Assembly (NCBI GenBank): GCA_030549775.1
Contig: CM060175.1
Location: 101,534,422 to 101,598,421 of the forward strand
Source of the DNA: Tamarix chinensis
Taxonomy: Eukaryota; Streptophyta; Magnoliopsida; Caryophyllales; Tamaricaceae
Length of the DNA stretch: 64,000 nucleotides
Direction: 5' to 3'
Positions 37,258 through 49,698 of this stretch are shown here, one piece after another; position 1 is the first letter of the stretch, and each line of letters begins with the position of its first letter. The position numbers and the translations under genes were made by a program. The notes under the pieces were generated by a model, which was not told where the DNA came from, ran no database searches, and saw only the letters and a program-made list of their open reading frames with translations.

Positions 37258-38535
37258 ATGGGTGACCGGTTGAGCAGTGATGTTGTTGTGAGGTTTAAGA
37301 CACCTGATGGTCGTGACGACCGGTTATACTGTCACTCCTCAGTCTTAACCAACAAATGCAAGTATTTTGCTGAGCGTCTCTCTGACAGCTGGCCCACTTG
37401 TCAGATCCTTGATGCACGGAGTTGCGTTGAAGTCCATTGCCAAGAATCAGACTTCAATCACCATATTACCGTCCTGCGTCTCCTTTATGTTCTTTCAGAG
37501 TCTGACATCTTGATCATAGAGAACTGGCCTGGAGTAAGAAATGCCCTTGGGGTATTAAGAGTGGCTGTTGGGCTAGGTTGCCCACAGATTGTTGCTTCTT
37601 GCATCAACTACTTGGAGGCTGTCCCTTGGGATGAACATGAGGAGGAAGAAATCTTGGAGACGATACCATCTTTGGGATCACCGGTGGAACCGATTCTCGC
37701 ACGTCTGCAACCAGTTGGTCCAGCAGCAGTTGGTAGGATATTTGCTTCTGCCATTCAATTTGCAACTTCATCACCACCTGACTGCTTGAGTGACCTTAAG
37801 TCTTCTGCTCAGGAGCAGATAGATTACATGCTAACTGAAGATGACGATGATTCCCCCCTTCTAACAGCTCATGAAGAGATAAAACATAAGGTTCTGGAAT
37901 GCATGAGGAAACTGTTTTCTAGATTTACCAGCCTTTTAGAATCGCTATTACGTGAACTCCAAGTGCCATGTCCTTTGGAACCTTGTAAGTTTCGGTCCTT
38001 GGTATCATACTTATCAGATCTATCATGGGCTTGTCAGATTTTGAGCAAATTGGATATGTTTAGGGAATTGGTTGTTACATGGACAGAGTCGTCGGAGACA
38101 ATCCTAAAGATAATCCAGGAAGCGAGTTCCAAACTTGAATTGCCCGAGGTAAAGTCAAAGGTTATCATAGTGGCAGCGAAGGTTTTGGACGCAATTAGTT
38201 GTGGTACAGTAATTTTGCCACCTACAAAGAGGCTTCACATGGTTAGGCTATGGCTTCCATTTGTGAGAATCACGAGGCCTATAATGGACAATGTAGATGA
38301 GGATGATGGTTCGCCCTTGAGGATAGATTCTGAGTTGTGGCGGTCATTGGAATCTGCATTTGTGTCGATAATACTTGCATTGCCTTCGGTGGATCAGGCA
38401 GAGATTTTGAGGGAATGGCTGGGCAATCATGAGCATATTCAGTATCCTGACCTAACTGAAGCATTCGAAGTTTGGTGTTATAGGACCAAAGTTGCGAAGA
38501 TGAGACTAGCATCGATCGGGGGCTCAGTTGTATGA
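37258..38535 (+). CDS. BTB/POZ domain protein, At3g05675 type
   Basis: Intact single-exon coding region of 425 residues. The first ATG in frame is 37258 (MGDRLSSDVV); the frame is open a little further upstream but has no ATG there. Residues about 8-105 form a divergent BTB/POZ domain: SDVVVRFKTPDGRDDRLYCHS, then YFAERLSDSWP and VEVHCQESDFNHHI. The rest (about 120-420) is the helical C-terminal region that characterises this plant subfamily. BTB proteins commonly act as homodimers and as substrate adaptors of CUL3 ubiquitin ligases. Whether this subfamily does is not established by anything in the sequence. It has no signal peptide or membrane segment, so it is probably soluble. Its length fits the Arabidopsis protein (about 440 residues). 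No frameshift or stop. Confidence 0.93.
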   Translation: MGDRLSSDVVVRFKTPDGRDDRLYCHSSVLTNKCKYFAERLSDSWPTCQILDARSCVEVHCQESDFNHHITVLRLLYVLSESDILIIENWPGVRNALGVLRVAVGLGCPQIVASCINYLEAVPWDEHEEEEILETIPSLGSPVEPILARLQPVGPAAVGRIFASAIQFATSSPPDCLSDLKSSAQEQIDYMLTEDDDDSPLLTAHEEIKHKVLECMRKLFSRFTSLLESLLRELQVPCPLEPCKFRSLVSYLSDLSWACQILSKLDMFRELVVTWTESSETILKIIQEASSKLELPEVKSKVIIVAAKVLDAISCGTVILPPTKRLHMVRLWLPFVRITRPIMDNVDEDDGSPLRIDSELWRSLESAFVSIILALPSVDQAEILREWLGNHEHIQYPDLTEAFEVWCYRTKVAKMRLASIGGSVV

Positions 38536-38648
38536 CGAGGCATCTAAGATTGATTGCCTTTTGTTTTTCCGGAACGGCAAGCCGTCATGGACCCTGTACG
38601 CAACTGTCTTTTTGTCTGTCTGTCTGTCTAAGTGGGGTTGTTCGGAGA
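38536..38648 (+). other. Start of the 3' UTR of the BTB/POZ gene
   Basis: Directly follows the stop codon. It contains a short (TCTG)n run near 38612-38630. The poly(A) site is not clear. Confidence 0.45.
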
Positions 38649-38735
38649 GGAGGGAAAGAATCACGTGGCAAAAGAGACGACTTAATTTGTGTTAGGGTAA
38701 GGAGGGAAAGAATCACGTGGCAAAAGAGGCGACCT
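38649..38735. repeat. Tandem duplication carrying a CACGTGG box
   Basis: GGAGGGAAAGAATCACGTGG and the following dozen bases occur at 38649 and again at 38701, a 52-bp period with two differences in the shared part. Each copy contains CACGTG, the G-box core bound by bZIP and bHLH factors. Confidence 0.8.
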
Positions 38736-40034
38736 AATAGATAATACTGAAGTATAAAGGGGTAAAAACATCCTTGTTATGTAGGTGGATTGTGGCTTCG
38801 CTGGTGCCTTCTTTTTGATCTCCTTCCCGCCTTTGCATGGCGTCGTGGTGGTGGTTTGACATTCAATTGTATCAACAACGAGTTCTTCCGAGGAGGCATC
38901 CAGTAGTGGCGGTGATGTTTGGCGGAAAGAGTCAGTGGTGGGTGGTAGCTCGTTGGGGGTGTGTGTGTGTGTGTTGGCTAGCAACTGGGAGAATTCTGTC
39001 ATTTCAAGCTTGAGGTGGCATGTTACCCCTCCTCATTTGAAGCCAACGGTTTACTCCTGAATCATTTACCAAACATTTGTTAAATCTTTTTCTTTTGACT
39101 TCTCTCGCTATCCATACCAAATAAGCCCTGAGTAGTAAATTTTTGTTAGGGTGAGGTAACTTTTCCAACTCTCTAATCATGATGGTCAAATACGAAAATA
39201 TTTTGCTTGAAATTAGACTGAATTCATCTGTGTTTGTTTTCAGGGGTTTGGAATTTATGTAACGCACCTGCAGTTTCAGTTGATGTTGAGATATTTTTGT
39301 TATAAGGAGTGAAACGTTAATCGTGAAGCTACTCTAAACGGGAGGCCAGATAAGCAGGTCCGAAAAAGCACGGCCGTGGCGTGAATTCAACTTTTTCAAA
39401 AGTTGGGCAAACAAAATTCAAAAAATAACGCCCTTTGTGTGGTTTTGTACCAGAAGCGAAGCCAAAAACTGGAGAATTTGTGACACTGCTATTAGTGGGA
39501 AACAAAGTTGTCAAAGAGACTACTAAGTTCTGTGAACCCCATCTCGTCCATGAGCATGAAAAGGTGGACAGATAGGTGTGGGACCCGACATCATAGCCAG
39601 CTAATTAAAGTATTATCATCAACATCATTATCTTCATCAAGCCGCAACAAAACAAGGGATAGTTACCAAACTTATTCGTTGTTCGGTAATAATTTCGCTA
39701 TTACCGGAGGCTACACATTTATCACGACATCTCCCTCTGGGTCGTCGATGACCAGATTTATATTGGGCGTTATATTTATTAATTTAGGATAATAGCAATT
39801 TCCAAATTGTTAGGTTAGTGGTACGAAAAGGGTGAAAGAAAAGGGGGGGGGGGAATTGAATATGCAACCCTACCAAATCAACATAAAAAATAAAAATAAA
39901 AATAAAAATAAAGGGATCACAAAGCGGATGGTGCTGCTAAAAGCATTTCCAAACCATAATATAATCAATAGCTAATGCTTGAAGATCATAATCATAAACA
40001 AAAAGGAGGGGGGAGGGATGTGTGTGTGTGTGTG

Positions 40035-40069
<35 letters not shown>

Positions 40070-40500
40070 GTAGAGAGAGAGAGGGAGGGAGAGAGTCCTC
40101 ATCGGATAAGCAATCTTGTATGACTTTTTTGAACCCAAAAAAAAAAACTTATGTCACACACGCAACGCAAACCCTTGGATTGAACCAACTATCTGTGGTT
40201 TTTTAAGTAGATATGTTCTCCTACTTTGATCCATCAATGGACAAGTAGCGTTATTTATTTATTGTTTTATTTGTCTTCTGTGTTTGTTTACAAACTTTGA
40301 AAAAATTGGAAACAAAAATTTTAAAGTATTCTTGCTTTTGTCAGCGAAAGTGACATCTATGGAGTCATTTTCCAGGGTGGATTGGTAATATATAATATTA
40401 TCTTTTGAGGCTTTTTGTGAAATCTTGTTTGTTTTTTCACCTAGAGTGAGACGTGCTATACAGAGAGAGTGTTGTTGTCTTCTATTCCGCATCCTGATAG
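38736..40500. other. Intergenic DNA between the BTB and BLH1 genes
   Basis: No gene found. Short frames lack domains. It contains a GT run (about 38959-38974), a G-run (39843-39852), an (AAAAT)n run (about 39885-39911) and a compound microsatellite (40020-40090). Confidence 0.6.
40020..40090. repeat. Compound microsatellite (TG)n-(TC)n-(TA)n-(GA)n
   Basis: Consecutive dinucleotide runs. The TC and GA arms are complementary around a TA centre, so a hairpin is possible. Confidence 0.95.
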
Positions 40501-41044
40501 GCAAGTCTGGGTTAAGTTATATAAAAAGATTCTTTCTTTATTATAGATTAGATTAGATTAGATAGATGGGTGAAAGTCAGTGTAGAGTCGTATGAATTTA
40601 GCCTTCTCTAAGTCATTTTAATCTAATGATCAACCTAATAATGATGATGATGATGTTAAGGTTGGCAGAGAGCATGCTTGCTCACACGCACTGTTGATCA
40701 TATATGTTTTATTATAAACTCTCTTCATTTTTGTTTGTCTTTTTTTCTTTTTTCCTGTAAATTATCATTCCGAATATATTTTCTGCAGAGTACAAAAATA
40801 ATGTACAAACCCCAATCTTCAAACTATACTAAGCTCTCATGCTGTTCTATGCAACAATTACAAACCTATTTATATAAATATATATACTAAGCTTTAATTT
40901 TACTCCTAGCTAATTAATCCATCTTTTACACTAAAATACCAGTTCAGTACCATACATCCATTCACTACGAGCACAGTACATAGAATCAGCAACAACAATA
41001 ATGGGGAAAAAAAATATATAATGCATCAGGACACAGAGCAACCA
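40501..41044 (-). other. Probable 3' UTR and downstream flank of the BLH1 gene
   Basis: Directly follows the stop codon of the BLH1-type gene on the minus strand. AT-rich, no coding frame. The poly(A) site cannot be placed with confidence. Confidence 0.4.
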
Positions 41045-44000
41045 CTATGCCACAAAGTCTGGCAACAACTGTGCTGCATACCCTTTCTGTTCCTGGATGT
41101 TGATGCTCTCGTATCCGCCAATGGAATGAGAAGGTGTTTGATTGCCTATGTCGCCAAAATCATTTGACGTGTGTTGATCGCCCATACTATCATCCCGTCT
41201 TCCTCTCATGAACTGAATGTCTTGGTTAGTGTGAAGAAAACCCTGGTTGGTTTCTGATAATGAAAGGTGGTGGTGGTGGTTATTCTCACAATGAGGAAGA
41301 CCAAGGGTAAGCGAAACACTACCATTACCCGAAAACCTTTGTGGGAATTGCTCTGCATCGAACCTCCCTATTTCGCCAATTGGATACGATCCGAATCCAC
41401 CTAAGAAGTTTGTGGGATACTCCTGCATCCTCTGGTAGTGGTGGTGATATCCTTTGTTCTGCTTATTTTCATGATTATCACCAAAGTTTATTAAAATCTC
41501 TCCATTGTTTGCTCCGTTTGAATTAGCATTATCCATGTGATCCATCATTGGTACTACTTGAGTGCTAGGTGAAGACCTGAGTTCATGGTCGGTGCTCCTC
41601 TGTCTCTTAGGGCTTGCCTGGGATAGTATTTCCATTTCTGATGGACTAAGAAGACTGAAACCGGATTGGTTTTGAGTAGAACTGTTGTGAAGAGCAGGGT
41701 TGATACCTCTGAAGGTTGTTGGAGTTGTAGAAACTGAGGTCATGGGAGGAGGATTGTTTTTGTGATCTTTGGAGTTGCCATTCATTTGGAACTGTTTGTC
41801 TTCTGAATTGTTGCTTCGGTCTTGGCTTATTGACTTGGAAGTGGATGGATGATCTTCCTTTGGTGAAACTAGGCTCACTGGTTTATGATCCTCTGATTCA
41901 ATATTTTGTTCTTGTTCCTTGATTTCCTCTGAGTACATTTCTTCAATCATTGGCTTCCAAAGGCGTACACGGGCATTTATGAACCAGTTAGATACCTATG
42001 ATACCGCCCACCAAAACCAGTAAGCAGACAGGACAATTTCAATTAGAAGAGCAAACATATAAAAACCTTCTTAGCTAGCTAGCTAGCTCGCTCGCTTTAA
42101 AACATAAGCAAGTTATACAATAGTTGAACTCGGTCGTGTAAGGACAAGCACCTGGCTCCTCGAAAGCCCCGTGTGTTGTGCCAACATGATTTTGTCAGAA
42201 TCCTTTGGATATCTGTGAAAAATAACCGGATAAATAAATGGAGAATTTTTCAGAGGAACACCGATATGTGTAGTGTATATGTACCGTTAATGAGAAATAA
42301 TGCTAGCCAGTGAAAGATATAGCTTACGGGTGCAAGAAGTGTTCGAAAAGCCAAGCACGAAGAACAGTGACAGCTTTTTCAGGCAATCCCCTTTGAGGTC
42401 TCCAAGCATTGTTATGCATCATCCCTAACTGCTGTAATGCTCTCTGTTGTCTAATCTGATGATCAATAAACTTGAGCCTCGTTGAACCCTCGGTAGTACT
42501 AGTACCGGTATTATTATTCCCTCCTCCAGATCCTTTATGATGGCTTTCTTCTTCCCCTAAGCTCTCATTTGCTGCTTTCACTTGTCCTAATATTGCATCC
42601 TTAAGAGACCGGAACTGTTTCGAGATTGTCCTTAATGCAAGTGCAGTGTATGTCTTTGCTGAACCAATACCAGCTGCTTGCTCAAAGGAAGATATAACCG
42701 CCTGCATCTGGTGATGGTATTGTCTGTACCTCTGCTCCACCTTTAACCAAATGAAAGAAGACCACAATCAATCAACAAACTAGTATTGAACCAAATTAAA
42801 TAGTATCATGCTTTGATGATAGACTACAAATTAAATCTTGTTATGACCACCATGAGTGAATAATACCATACCACCACGAATGGAATCAAATAATCAGAAG
42901 GGGGTGAAAAAAGACAGAGAGAGAGTAATGAGGGGAGAGGTGAAAAAAAAAAAAGATGTTTGTGTCCTTGAAATTCTGACAGTCTAAAACAGAGAAAGAG
43001 AAATGGAGTTGAAAGCAACTCCTAACAGACTACTCTGACACACCCGCAAAAAAAAATGATTTCAGTTAAAAGAAGTCTTATGAATCAGTTTTCAGCTGAA
43101 AAAGACCTCCCAAAATCTGCATAGTTATAAAGCCAAATCCTTGTTCCATCTTTACCACTCACATATTCAAGTACATACTATACAGCAGCAATAATCAACA
43201 CCACCTCTTAGGCATACACAACAAACACACACGCGCATAGTCACATGCCTCACAGATATAGAAGAGCTCTTAGTATTTACTGATACCTCGTCAAGCAAAG
43301 TAATAAGCTTTGCCTTCTTCATCTGAATTTCCTGTCTCTCCAATGTGGTCAATTCTTCTCCACCTTTCAGCTTCGCCTCTCCTACCGTCAACCCTTCTCC
43401 GGTCCCACCAGTGGCCGGAGATCCTCTGTTCGGCTGCTGCGGCTTCCCACCTCCTGTCTTCTTCAATAATTCAGCACCAATTCCATGACCAACAGAAACT
43501 ACCTCTTCCAACAGCTCCTGTGCAGCCTTTAAGTACTTTGAACCCAACAATACGCTCAACATACCAGTGACACCACCTGAAAGCCCAGCCGCCGACAGGT
43601 ACCCAGATACCCGCACGTCACCAGCACCAGCACCACTACCACTACCACTACCTGGCGGTGGCTGAGAAAGGGTCGGGGCCGCCCTTGGAGATGGGAATTC
43701 ATGAGGCCGGTGATCATTTCCCCTTGACCCGTACGAGGGCGACTGCTGCTGCGTATACAGACTGAGGGATAGACCTTGTTGGGATCGCGTAGAATCACGC
43801 GTATCAATAGAGCCGGCGGCTAGGTTGTTCCATAGGTCACCATAATTCAGGCGAGCAGCTGGGTAGCCGTGGAGAGTGGAGATCTCACGGTGACGGGGGG
43901 CATGGTCTGTTGAGGGGCTTTGGGATGCAGCTGATGTTGTAGTACCGGAGGCTACTACGGACTGCTGAAGTGGGATCCCGACCAATTGGTGAGGCTGAGG

Positions 44001-44192
44001 CTGAGGCTGAAGATGCGGCGTCGCGTGGAATTGGCTAGGAGCGTGTTGGAGGATGTAGTTGGCGGGAGAAGATGATGGTGGTGGTGGGTTTGTGTCAGAG
44101 AATCCAACAAAATTGGGGTTCATCAGAATCAGAGTCTGCTGCAGTCCGTCCGCACCTTGAATTTCTGAATTTCCATGATAATAGGTCGCCAT
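41045..44192 (-). CDS. BEL1-like homeodomain transcription factor, BLH1 type (four coding exons)
   Basis: Minus-strand coding exons, in order: 44192-43287, 42740-42328, 42212-42152 and 41995-41045. All junctions are GT-AG and phases agree, giving 776 residues. Exon 3 is 61 bp, the small homeodomain exon known in BELL genes. Residues 1-30 hold the family N-terminus ([13 protein letters not shown]). QGLSLSL at 139-145 is the first ZIBEL motif. The SKY motif is at 218-233 ([14 protein letters not shown]). The BELL domain is about 283-355. A TALE homeodomain with PYP loop lies at about 415-477, with WFINAR at 464-469 as the DNA-contact helix. SVSLTLGL at 686-693 is the second ZIBEL motif, and the protein ends AQLLPDFVA as in BLH1. 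BELL proteins act in the nucleus as heterodimers with KNOX proteins, through the SKY and BELL domains, in meristem and organ development. The gene looks intact. The paralogue assignment is less certain than the family. Confidence 0.95.
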
Positions 44193-45010
44193 CTGCTGCT
44201 ATATAATATATATGTGAGCGTGTATGTGTGTGTGAATATATATATATATATACTATACTATACAATAGTACTAGTAGCAACAAAAAAGTAATTGCAGCAG
44301 AAAGGTTTATGGTCTGGTCTTCATAAAAGCAGCAGATCCAAGGACATAAAAGAAACTCCAAATCCAATCTCGCGTGAAGGTTTATAGTTTTCCCTGAATA
44401 AATTAAAGCTTCCTGCTAATAATTTGATGTACTATCTGCCTTTGAGAATAATATATCAAATCAACCCGCTATCGCGTCTCATCCCATCCACTGCTCTGCT
44501 CTTTCAATTTCTGCTTCTCTGTATGAGCAGCACGCCCTCAACCATATATATGTACGAACAAGAAAGTGTTTTATTGTTGGTCTTTTATTTGTAGTAGTCG
44601 TCCATAATAATCCAGAGAGAGAGAGAGAGAGTTAAAGAAAACGGATGACGAAAAAAAGAAAAGAAAGGATGTTGTACGGACAAGGAAAGCTGAGGCTTCA
44701 ATAATTGATTGTCATGGAATCGGAAGTTCCATATACACAGATGAGTTCAGAGAGAGAGAGAGAGAGAGATGGAATATCTGAGATGAAATGATGTCACTGT
44801 GTGTAAGTTTATTTCCTCAAGTGCTGCGGGGGAGAAGGAAAGGTTGTAGAGAAACCAACCATGTCGGTTTTATAGAGAGAGAGAGAGAGAGAGAGCGAGA
44901 GCGAGAGCGAGAGAGAGAGAGGGACCGACGGTGGAGAAGAGATAAGAGAGAGATTGACAGAGAAAGATGGCGAAATTGATGATGGCGATGATAAATGATG
45001 TGTTATGTTA
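44193..45010 (-). promoter_or_regulatory. Upstream region of the BLH1 gene with GA/CT repeats
   Basis: Contains plus-strand GA runs at about 44613-44632, 44750-44769 and 44874-44922, the last with GCGAGA variants. On the gene's sense strand these are CT runs, common in plant 5' UTRs and core promoters. An intron in the 5' UTR is possible, as in related BELL genes, but I cannot place it. TATA-like runs occur at about 44238-44252. Confidence 0.55.
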
Positions 45011-45189
45011 TCGGAGTCTTTGGTCATATTATCATTGGCATTGAGTATGCACGTGTTCCCTATCGTCTGCTCTGCATTCGTAGCGAATCATTTTTATTTT
45101 ATTTTTGCCCTTTTCCAAACCTACAGACTACAGTACAGGCGTCTGATTTTTCTGATGGGCTGAACATGAATGTACACTGTATAGTACAC

Positions 45190-46390
45190 ATGCGCTAAAA
45201 TGAGACGTTGCTGAGAAAACTAATACCACCCTACCTGTAATTTAACACCTACCTTGTTTCAAGATACCCCAAGGCATTTAATATTCCCATGTATGTGTAC
45301 GTGTATACGTTACATCGTACGTTTTTATCTTTTAAAATTATACAAACAAAAGAGTAATAACCAGGATTACATGATAGTGAGATCATAGGAAAAAATATAC
45401 AAATGGTATTTTTTTTTTAAATAAAAAATAAAAATTATATAGAATATATTTATATCATTTTTGGTAAAATGATGATATTTAAATAAAAAACAGATCTTTA
45501 AGTGGACAACATATTTTTAATAAATGTATGTGCATCACTTGTCTCCGAAACTAGTTGATAATAGAACATTAATTAAAATATTAAAATTTATAATAAAAAT
45601 GTTCAATAAAAATAATCACTGAATTAGATAAAAATATAAAACGACATTAAAAAGATATGCTTGTATCAATAAAAAAAAAAGTTGAATAAATAAAATATAA
45701 GAAGTTAGCTTACAAAGTACTCTTTTTCTTTTCTTTTCTATCTTTTCAAAATTTATATAATCTTTTAAGCTACTTGCCATTTCTTTTTTTTTCTTTTTCT
45801 TTTTTGAAAGGGTACACCAACTAAAGACTTGCTTACGAGGGGCAAAATAACATATATATCTATATATATTAGGATTTTAATTTATGTACTAATGACTAGC
45901 TAAATTATAGAGCTTTATTAGTCCCATTCGATCACCATATATTTGGTTTTATTTGCTCAATAATATATTAACATCATTTATTTAACATATTATTTACATA
46001 ATCTCATTATCTATATTACCTACTATGTATAATTACTTTATAAGTATGGCCCCTCTTATTTATTAAATAATTAAAGCATCATATACTTTTATTTATGTGC
46101 CCTTATTAATTATATCCATGACATCCATACAAGTATTAACATTTATTAATAATACTTCTATATTTAAATAGATGTCGTTATTTATTTTGAAGATAAAATT
46201 TAGTTATTAAATTCTCTCAAATTATAATATATTATAACACTAAAATATAAATTTTATATTCATATTAAAAAATATTTTAATATTATTATTTTTTATAACT
46301 TTTATCTATGTGTAGTAAAATATATTAAGTGTCAAATTTTATTTTTAAAATATGTGGCACGTGTAATAAAAAATAGAAGTAGTATTAATT
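45190..46390. other. AT-rich intergenic DNA
   Basis: No gene or recognised repeat. Several homopolymer tracts. Confidence 0.5.
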
Positions 46391-47280
46391 ACTAACTATT
46401 AATATTAATTATCAATAAAAAATATTAAGAAATATTAATTAATTATTAATAATTATTAAATATTAATATTAATTCTTAATAATTATTAAGTATTCATTAT
46501 TAGTAGTATAAGTACTAATTATTATTATTATTTTTACTAATTATTAGTATTATTATTAAGATACTTTTATTTATTAATAGTCATTGTCAAAATTATTAAC
46601 TATTCATAAAAAGTCATGATTCATATTATTATTCTTGTTCTTATTCAATATTATTTCTTATTAACTAATAATTATCGTTAATTTTAAGAATTACTAATTA
46701 TTAATCTTTATTATCAATAATTAATAATAATTACTATTTTTACTAATAATTATTATTCTTTTTAATATGAACTATTGTTAATGAATAATAATTTATATTC
46801 ACTCTTAATAATTATTATTAATTATTAATTTAATTATTAATAATTTTATTCTTAACTTTTGCTTGTTATTATTTAATAATAATATTTTTAATAATAATTA
46901 ATAATATTAATTATCAATATTATCAATAAATAATTATTAGTATTCATTATTAATAATTAATATTTATTAAGATTATTAATATATATTATTATTTATTAAA
47001 ATTAATCATTATTAACTATTAATAGTCATTATTATTATTATTTATAATAAATAAATAATTATCCTCAAATATTAATAACAATAATTATTTATACTATTAA
47101 TTATTAATATTAATTATTAAGATAAAATATTAAATAATTACTTTAATATTATGTATTAATAATATAATAATAATATTGATGATAATTTATTTAATTTATT
47201 ATTATTATTGGTTATGAATTTTAATTATAATTATTCTTAATTATTCATATTAATTATTATATCTTTTTAAAATTATAATT
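46391..47280. repeat. TTA/ATTAAT-rich low-complexity tract
   Basis: Almost 0.9 kb composed largely of ATTAAT, TATTA and TTAATAAT permutations with scattered other bases. It looks like an old, degraded microsatellite. It is not inside one of the LTR-like units. Confidence 0.8.
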
Positions 47281-47797
47281 ATAAATGAATAAAATATATG
47301 ATATGTATCTTATTAAACTAAAGAATGCCCAAAATTGTCAAGATACATCAATTCATTTTATATCAGATAAATTACCAAATACCATTATTACACTAGTATC
47401 ATTTATACATAAGTATCAATTGTCTGTCAAAGAAAATTATTATTTAAGTCGTAGTATTACTTCAAATCATAACATCCAAAAAATAAGGTTACCAAATGTA
47501 TATATTAGTTCACTTCTTATGCTTCACTTGGGAAATCATTGTGAGGGAATGAAATGAAATAATATAAAGTATATATCCAATATTAATATACTTATAGTTA
47601 GCTTAATATGTTATCAATTATTAGGTTTTTAATAATTATACTTTCATTTTACAATTTAATTTATTTTCACTCATATATATGGAAAAAATGTATTTACTAA
47701 CCAATTTAGGTAACTAGTTAATAAGGAAAACTAAGTCGTTTTCTTTGAAGAACCTAAGTAGTTGAGGTAACTTATGCTCGTTCAAACTAATTCTTAG
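47281..47797. other. AT-rich intergenic DNA
   Basis: A 90-codon frame (47285-47557) has no domain or codon bias that I recognise, and I do not call it a gene. Confidence 0.5.
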
Positions 47798-47798
47798 T

Positions 47799-48128
47799 GT
47801 GTGTTTAACAAAGTTAAAAGTAGCTTATAAACAAATTTTTACCTTATTGATTAGGTTTTTTATAAAAACATATTTCACATAGTAAATAACTTTATACTTG
47901 GTTATAAGCTAGTTTTTGAAATATTATTTCAAGTAGCTTTATAACTTTTAGGTTTTTAATTATCTTTTAAGTTTAGGTTTTTTATAAAACATATTTCACA
48001 TAGTAAATAACTTTATACTTGGTTATAAGCTAGTTTTTGAAATATTATTTCAAGTAGCTATATAACTTTTAGGTTTTTAATTATCTTTTAAGTTTCTAGT
48101 AAGCTTTTTGACTAGTTTTTCAAACATA
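47799..48128. mobile_element. Probable MITE with an internal tandem duplication
   Basis: The left end GTGTGTTTAACAAAGTTAAA and the complement of the right end (GTTATGTTTGAAAAACTAGT) are imperfect inverted repeats that continue into AGCTTATAA / AGCTTACTA. Inside, a segment of about 122 bp starting TAGGTTTTTTATAAAAACAT is present twice (about 47851-47972 and 47973-48095), almost identical. The gross structure fits a small non-autonomous DNA transposon. Its duplication site is unclear, and unit E is inserted at its right edge. Confidence 0.4.
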
Positions 48129-48580
48129 ACCTTTGTAACACCCTTATTTTTTTTAACACTTGAAAATTTTGTTAAAATGGTTGATTACGAAAGTTAAATC
48201 ATTAAAATGCAATGTCTTATCACTACACTTAATATAAGTTTGGTTCCTCTACCATTATTACATTAAGTGCTAAGGCAAATATGTTACTCCACATAAATTC
48301 ATAACAACAATTATGAGAATAAAATAGAGATTACCTTACAAATTAACATTGTTCTGATAATACAAAATATCAGACAAAAGAGTTACAACTAAAATGAGAA
48401 AGGGATATAGAAGGGAAGATATGAGTCTAAGGCATATTCGGGTGAAAATATTCCAGAGTGGATACCAGATAGTCTTAACTTTTAACCCCTACCAAAAATT
48501 ATTAAGATGTACCCTCAGAGTACTCCTATAAAGGAAGACTACTAATTAAATAGACTGGAAGACTATAAAATGGAACTTAC

Positions 48581-48597
48581 CAGTACAATTGTACTAA
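48581..48597. repeat. CAGTAC palindrome of unit E
   Basis: CAGTACAATTGTACTAA, a variant with AATT at the centre. Confidence 0.6.
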
Positions 48598-49698
48598 GTA
48601 AACCACTATACTACACTAACATGCAAAAGCCACATGAGGCACATAGGAGGTGACACATAGTAACATAGCATAGGTATATCATGTAGATCATATAATAATA
48701 AGGTACAATAAATATGCTATAACGTATACGTCATCAAGTCCACACGTTCATCATACCATCATTCCTAATCAAAACATATCTATCTCATCAAGTTAACAAC
48801 ACCAAATCCAAAACAACCATAACATAACACATAACTAAAAAGAATTAGGGCACTTAGGTGCCTACCAACTGACCAAACCATATCATTTCCAAAACCAATG
48901 GTAATGCACAAAGGACACATCTGAACTAAGAATCCAATCCATACCCAAAAATTCCAAAGAGCAGATCAACAATTAATTTTCCTTTCATTACTCAAGGGGA
49001 TATAAGAGATAACGCAAAGACATAGCAACACACCAGCCATAATGATGCACAAGACATCACAGTACCCTCCAACCATCTAACTTAGAAACATATCAATATT
49101 CTAGTTATACTGACATATAGGGATAGCAATGGGTCTTGGACCCAACCCAAGCCCTCTACACCTAACTCATTTTTAGAGGGTCTGTGCTACTAAAAAATTT
49201 TATTTTATTAAAAGATACAGCGGAAGCAAAAAAAATAAAACTTTAAATTTTGGGGATATTAACACCGTGATCAGCACAAGCCCAGCACGCGACCAGTCTC
49301 GTACTAACCACAAGGCTAAAGAAGAGTTATCATAAACCATTAATCAAACTTAAAATAATAATTCATAGAAGAACTGGAAATTTTATAATACGAAAATTAG
49401 AGTGTGTCTAAAAAGAGTTTACGATCCAAAAGAGTGCATAATTAAAGTTCCCATAGGGACAAAAGGTACAGTATGATAAAACAGAACTAAAGTAAACCGA
49501 TACAAGTTATATAAATAGTAAAAGAGAATCCGTCCAAGTCGCTCTCAGTCCCTAGGCTAAGTCCTAGCTCAACTCTCAACCCCGTCCGATGCCTCATACT
49601 CATCGTAGGTATCAAAAATAGCATCTCCTACCTGCACAAACTCAGCAGGGCCCTCTGCTTATGGAAATGAGCAACACTCATGAAACGGGTGGTCAATA

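Noticed and set aside
47285..47557. 90-codon frame as a small gene
   Set aside because: No domain, extremely AT-rich surroundings and no supporting signals.
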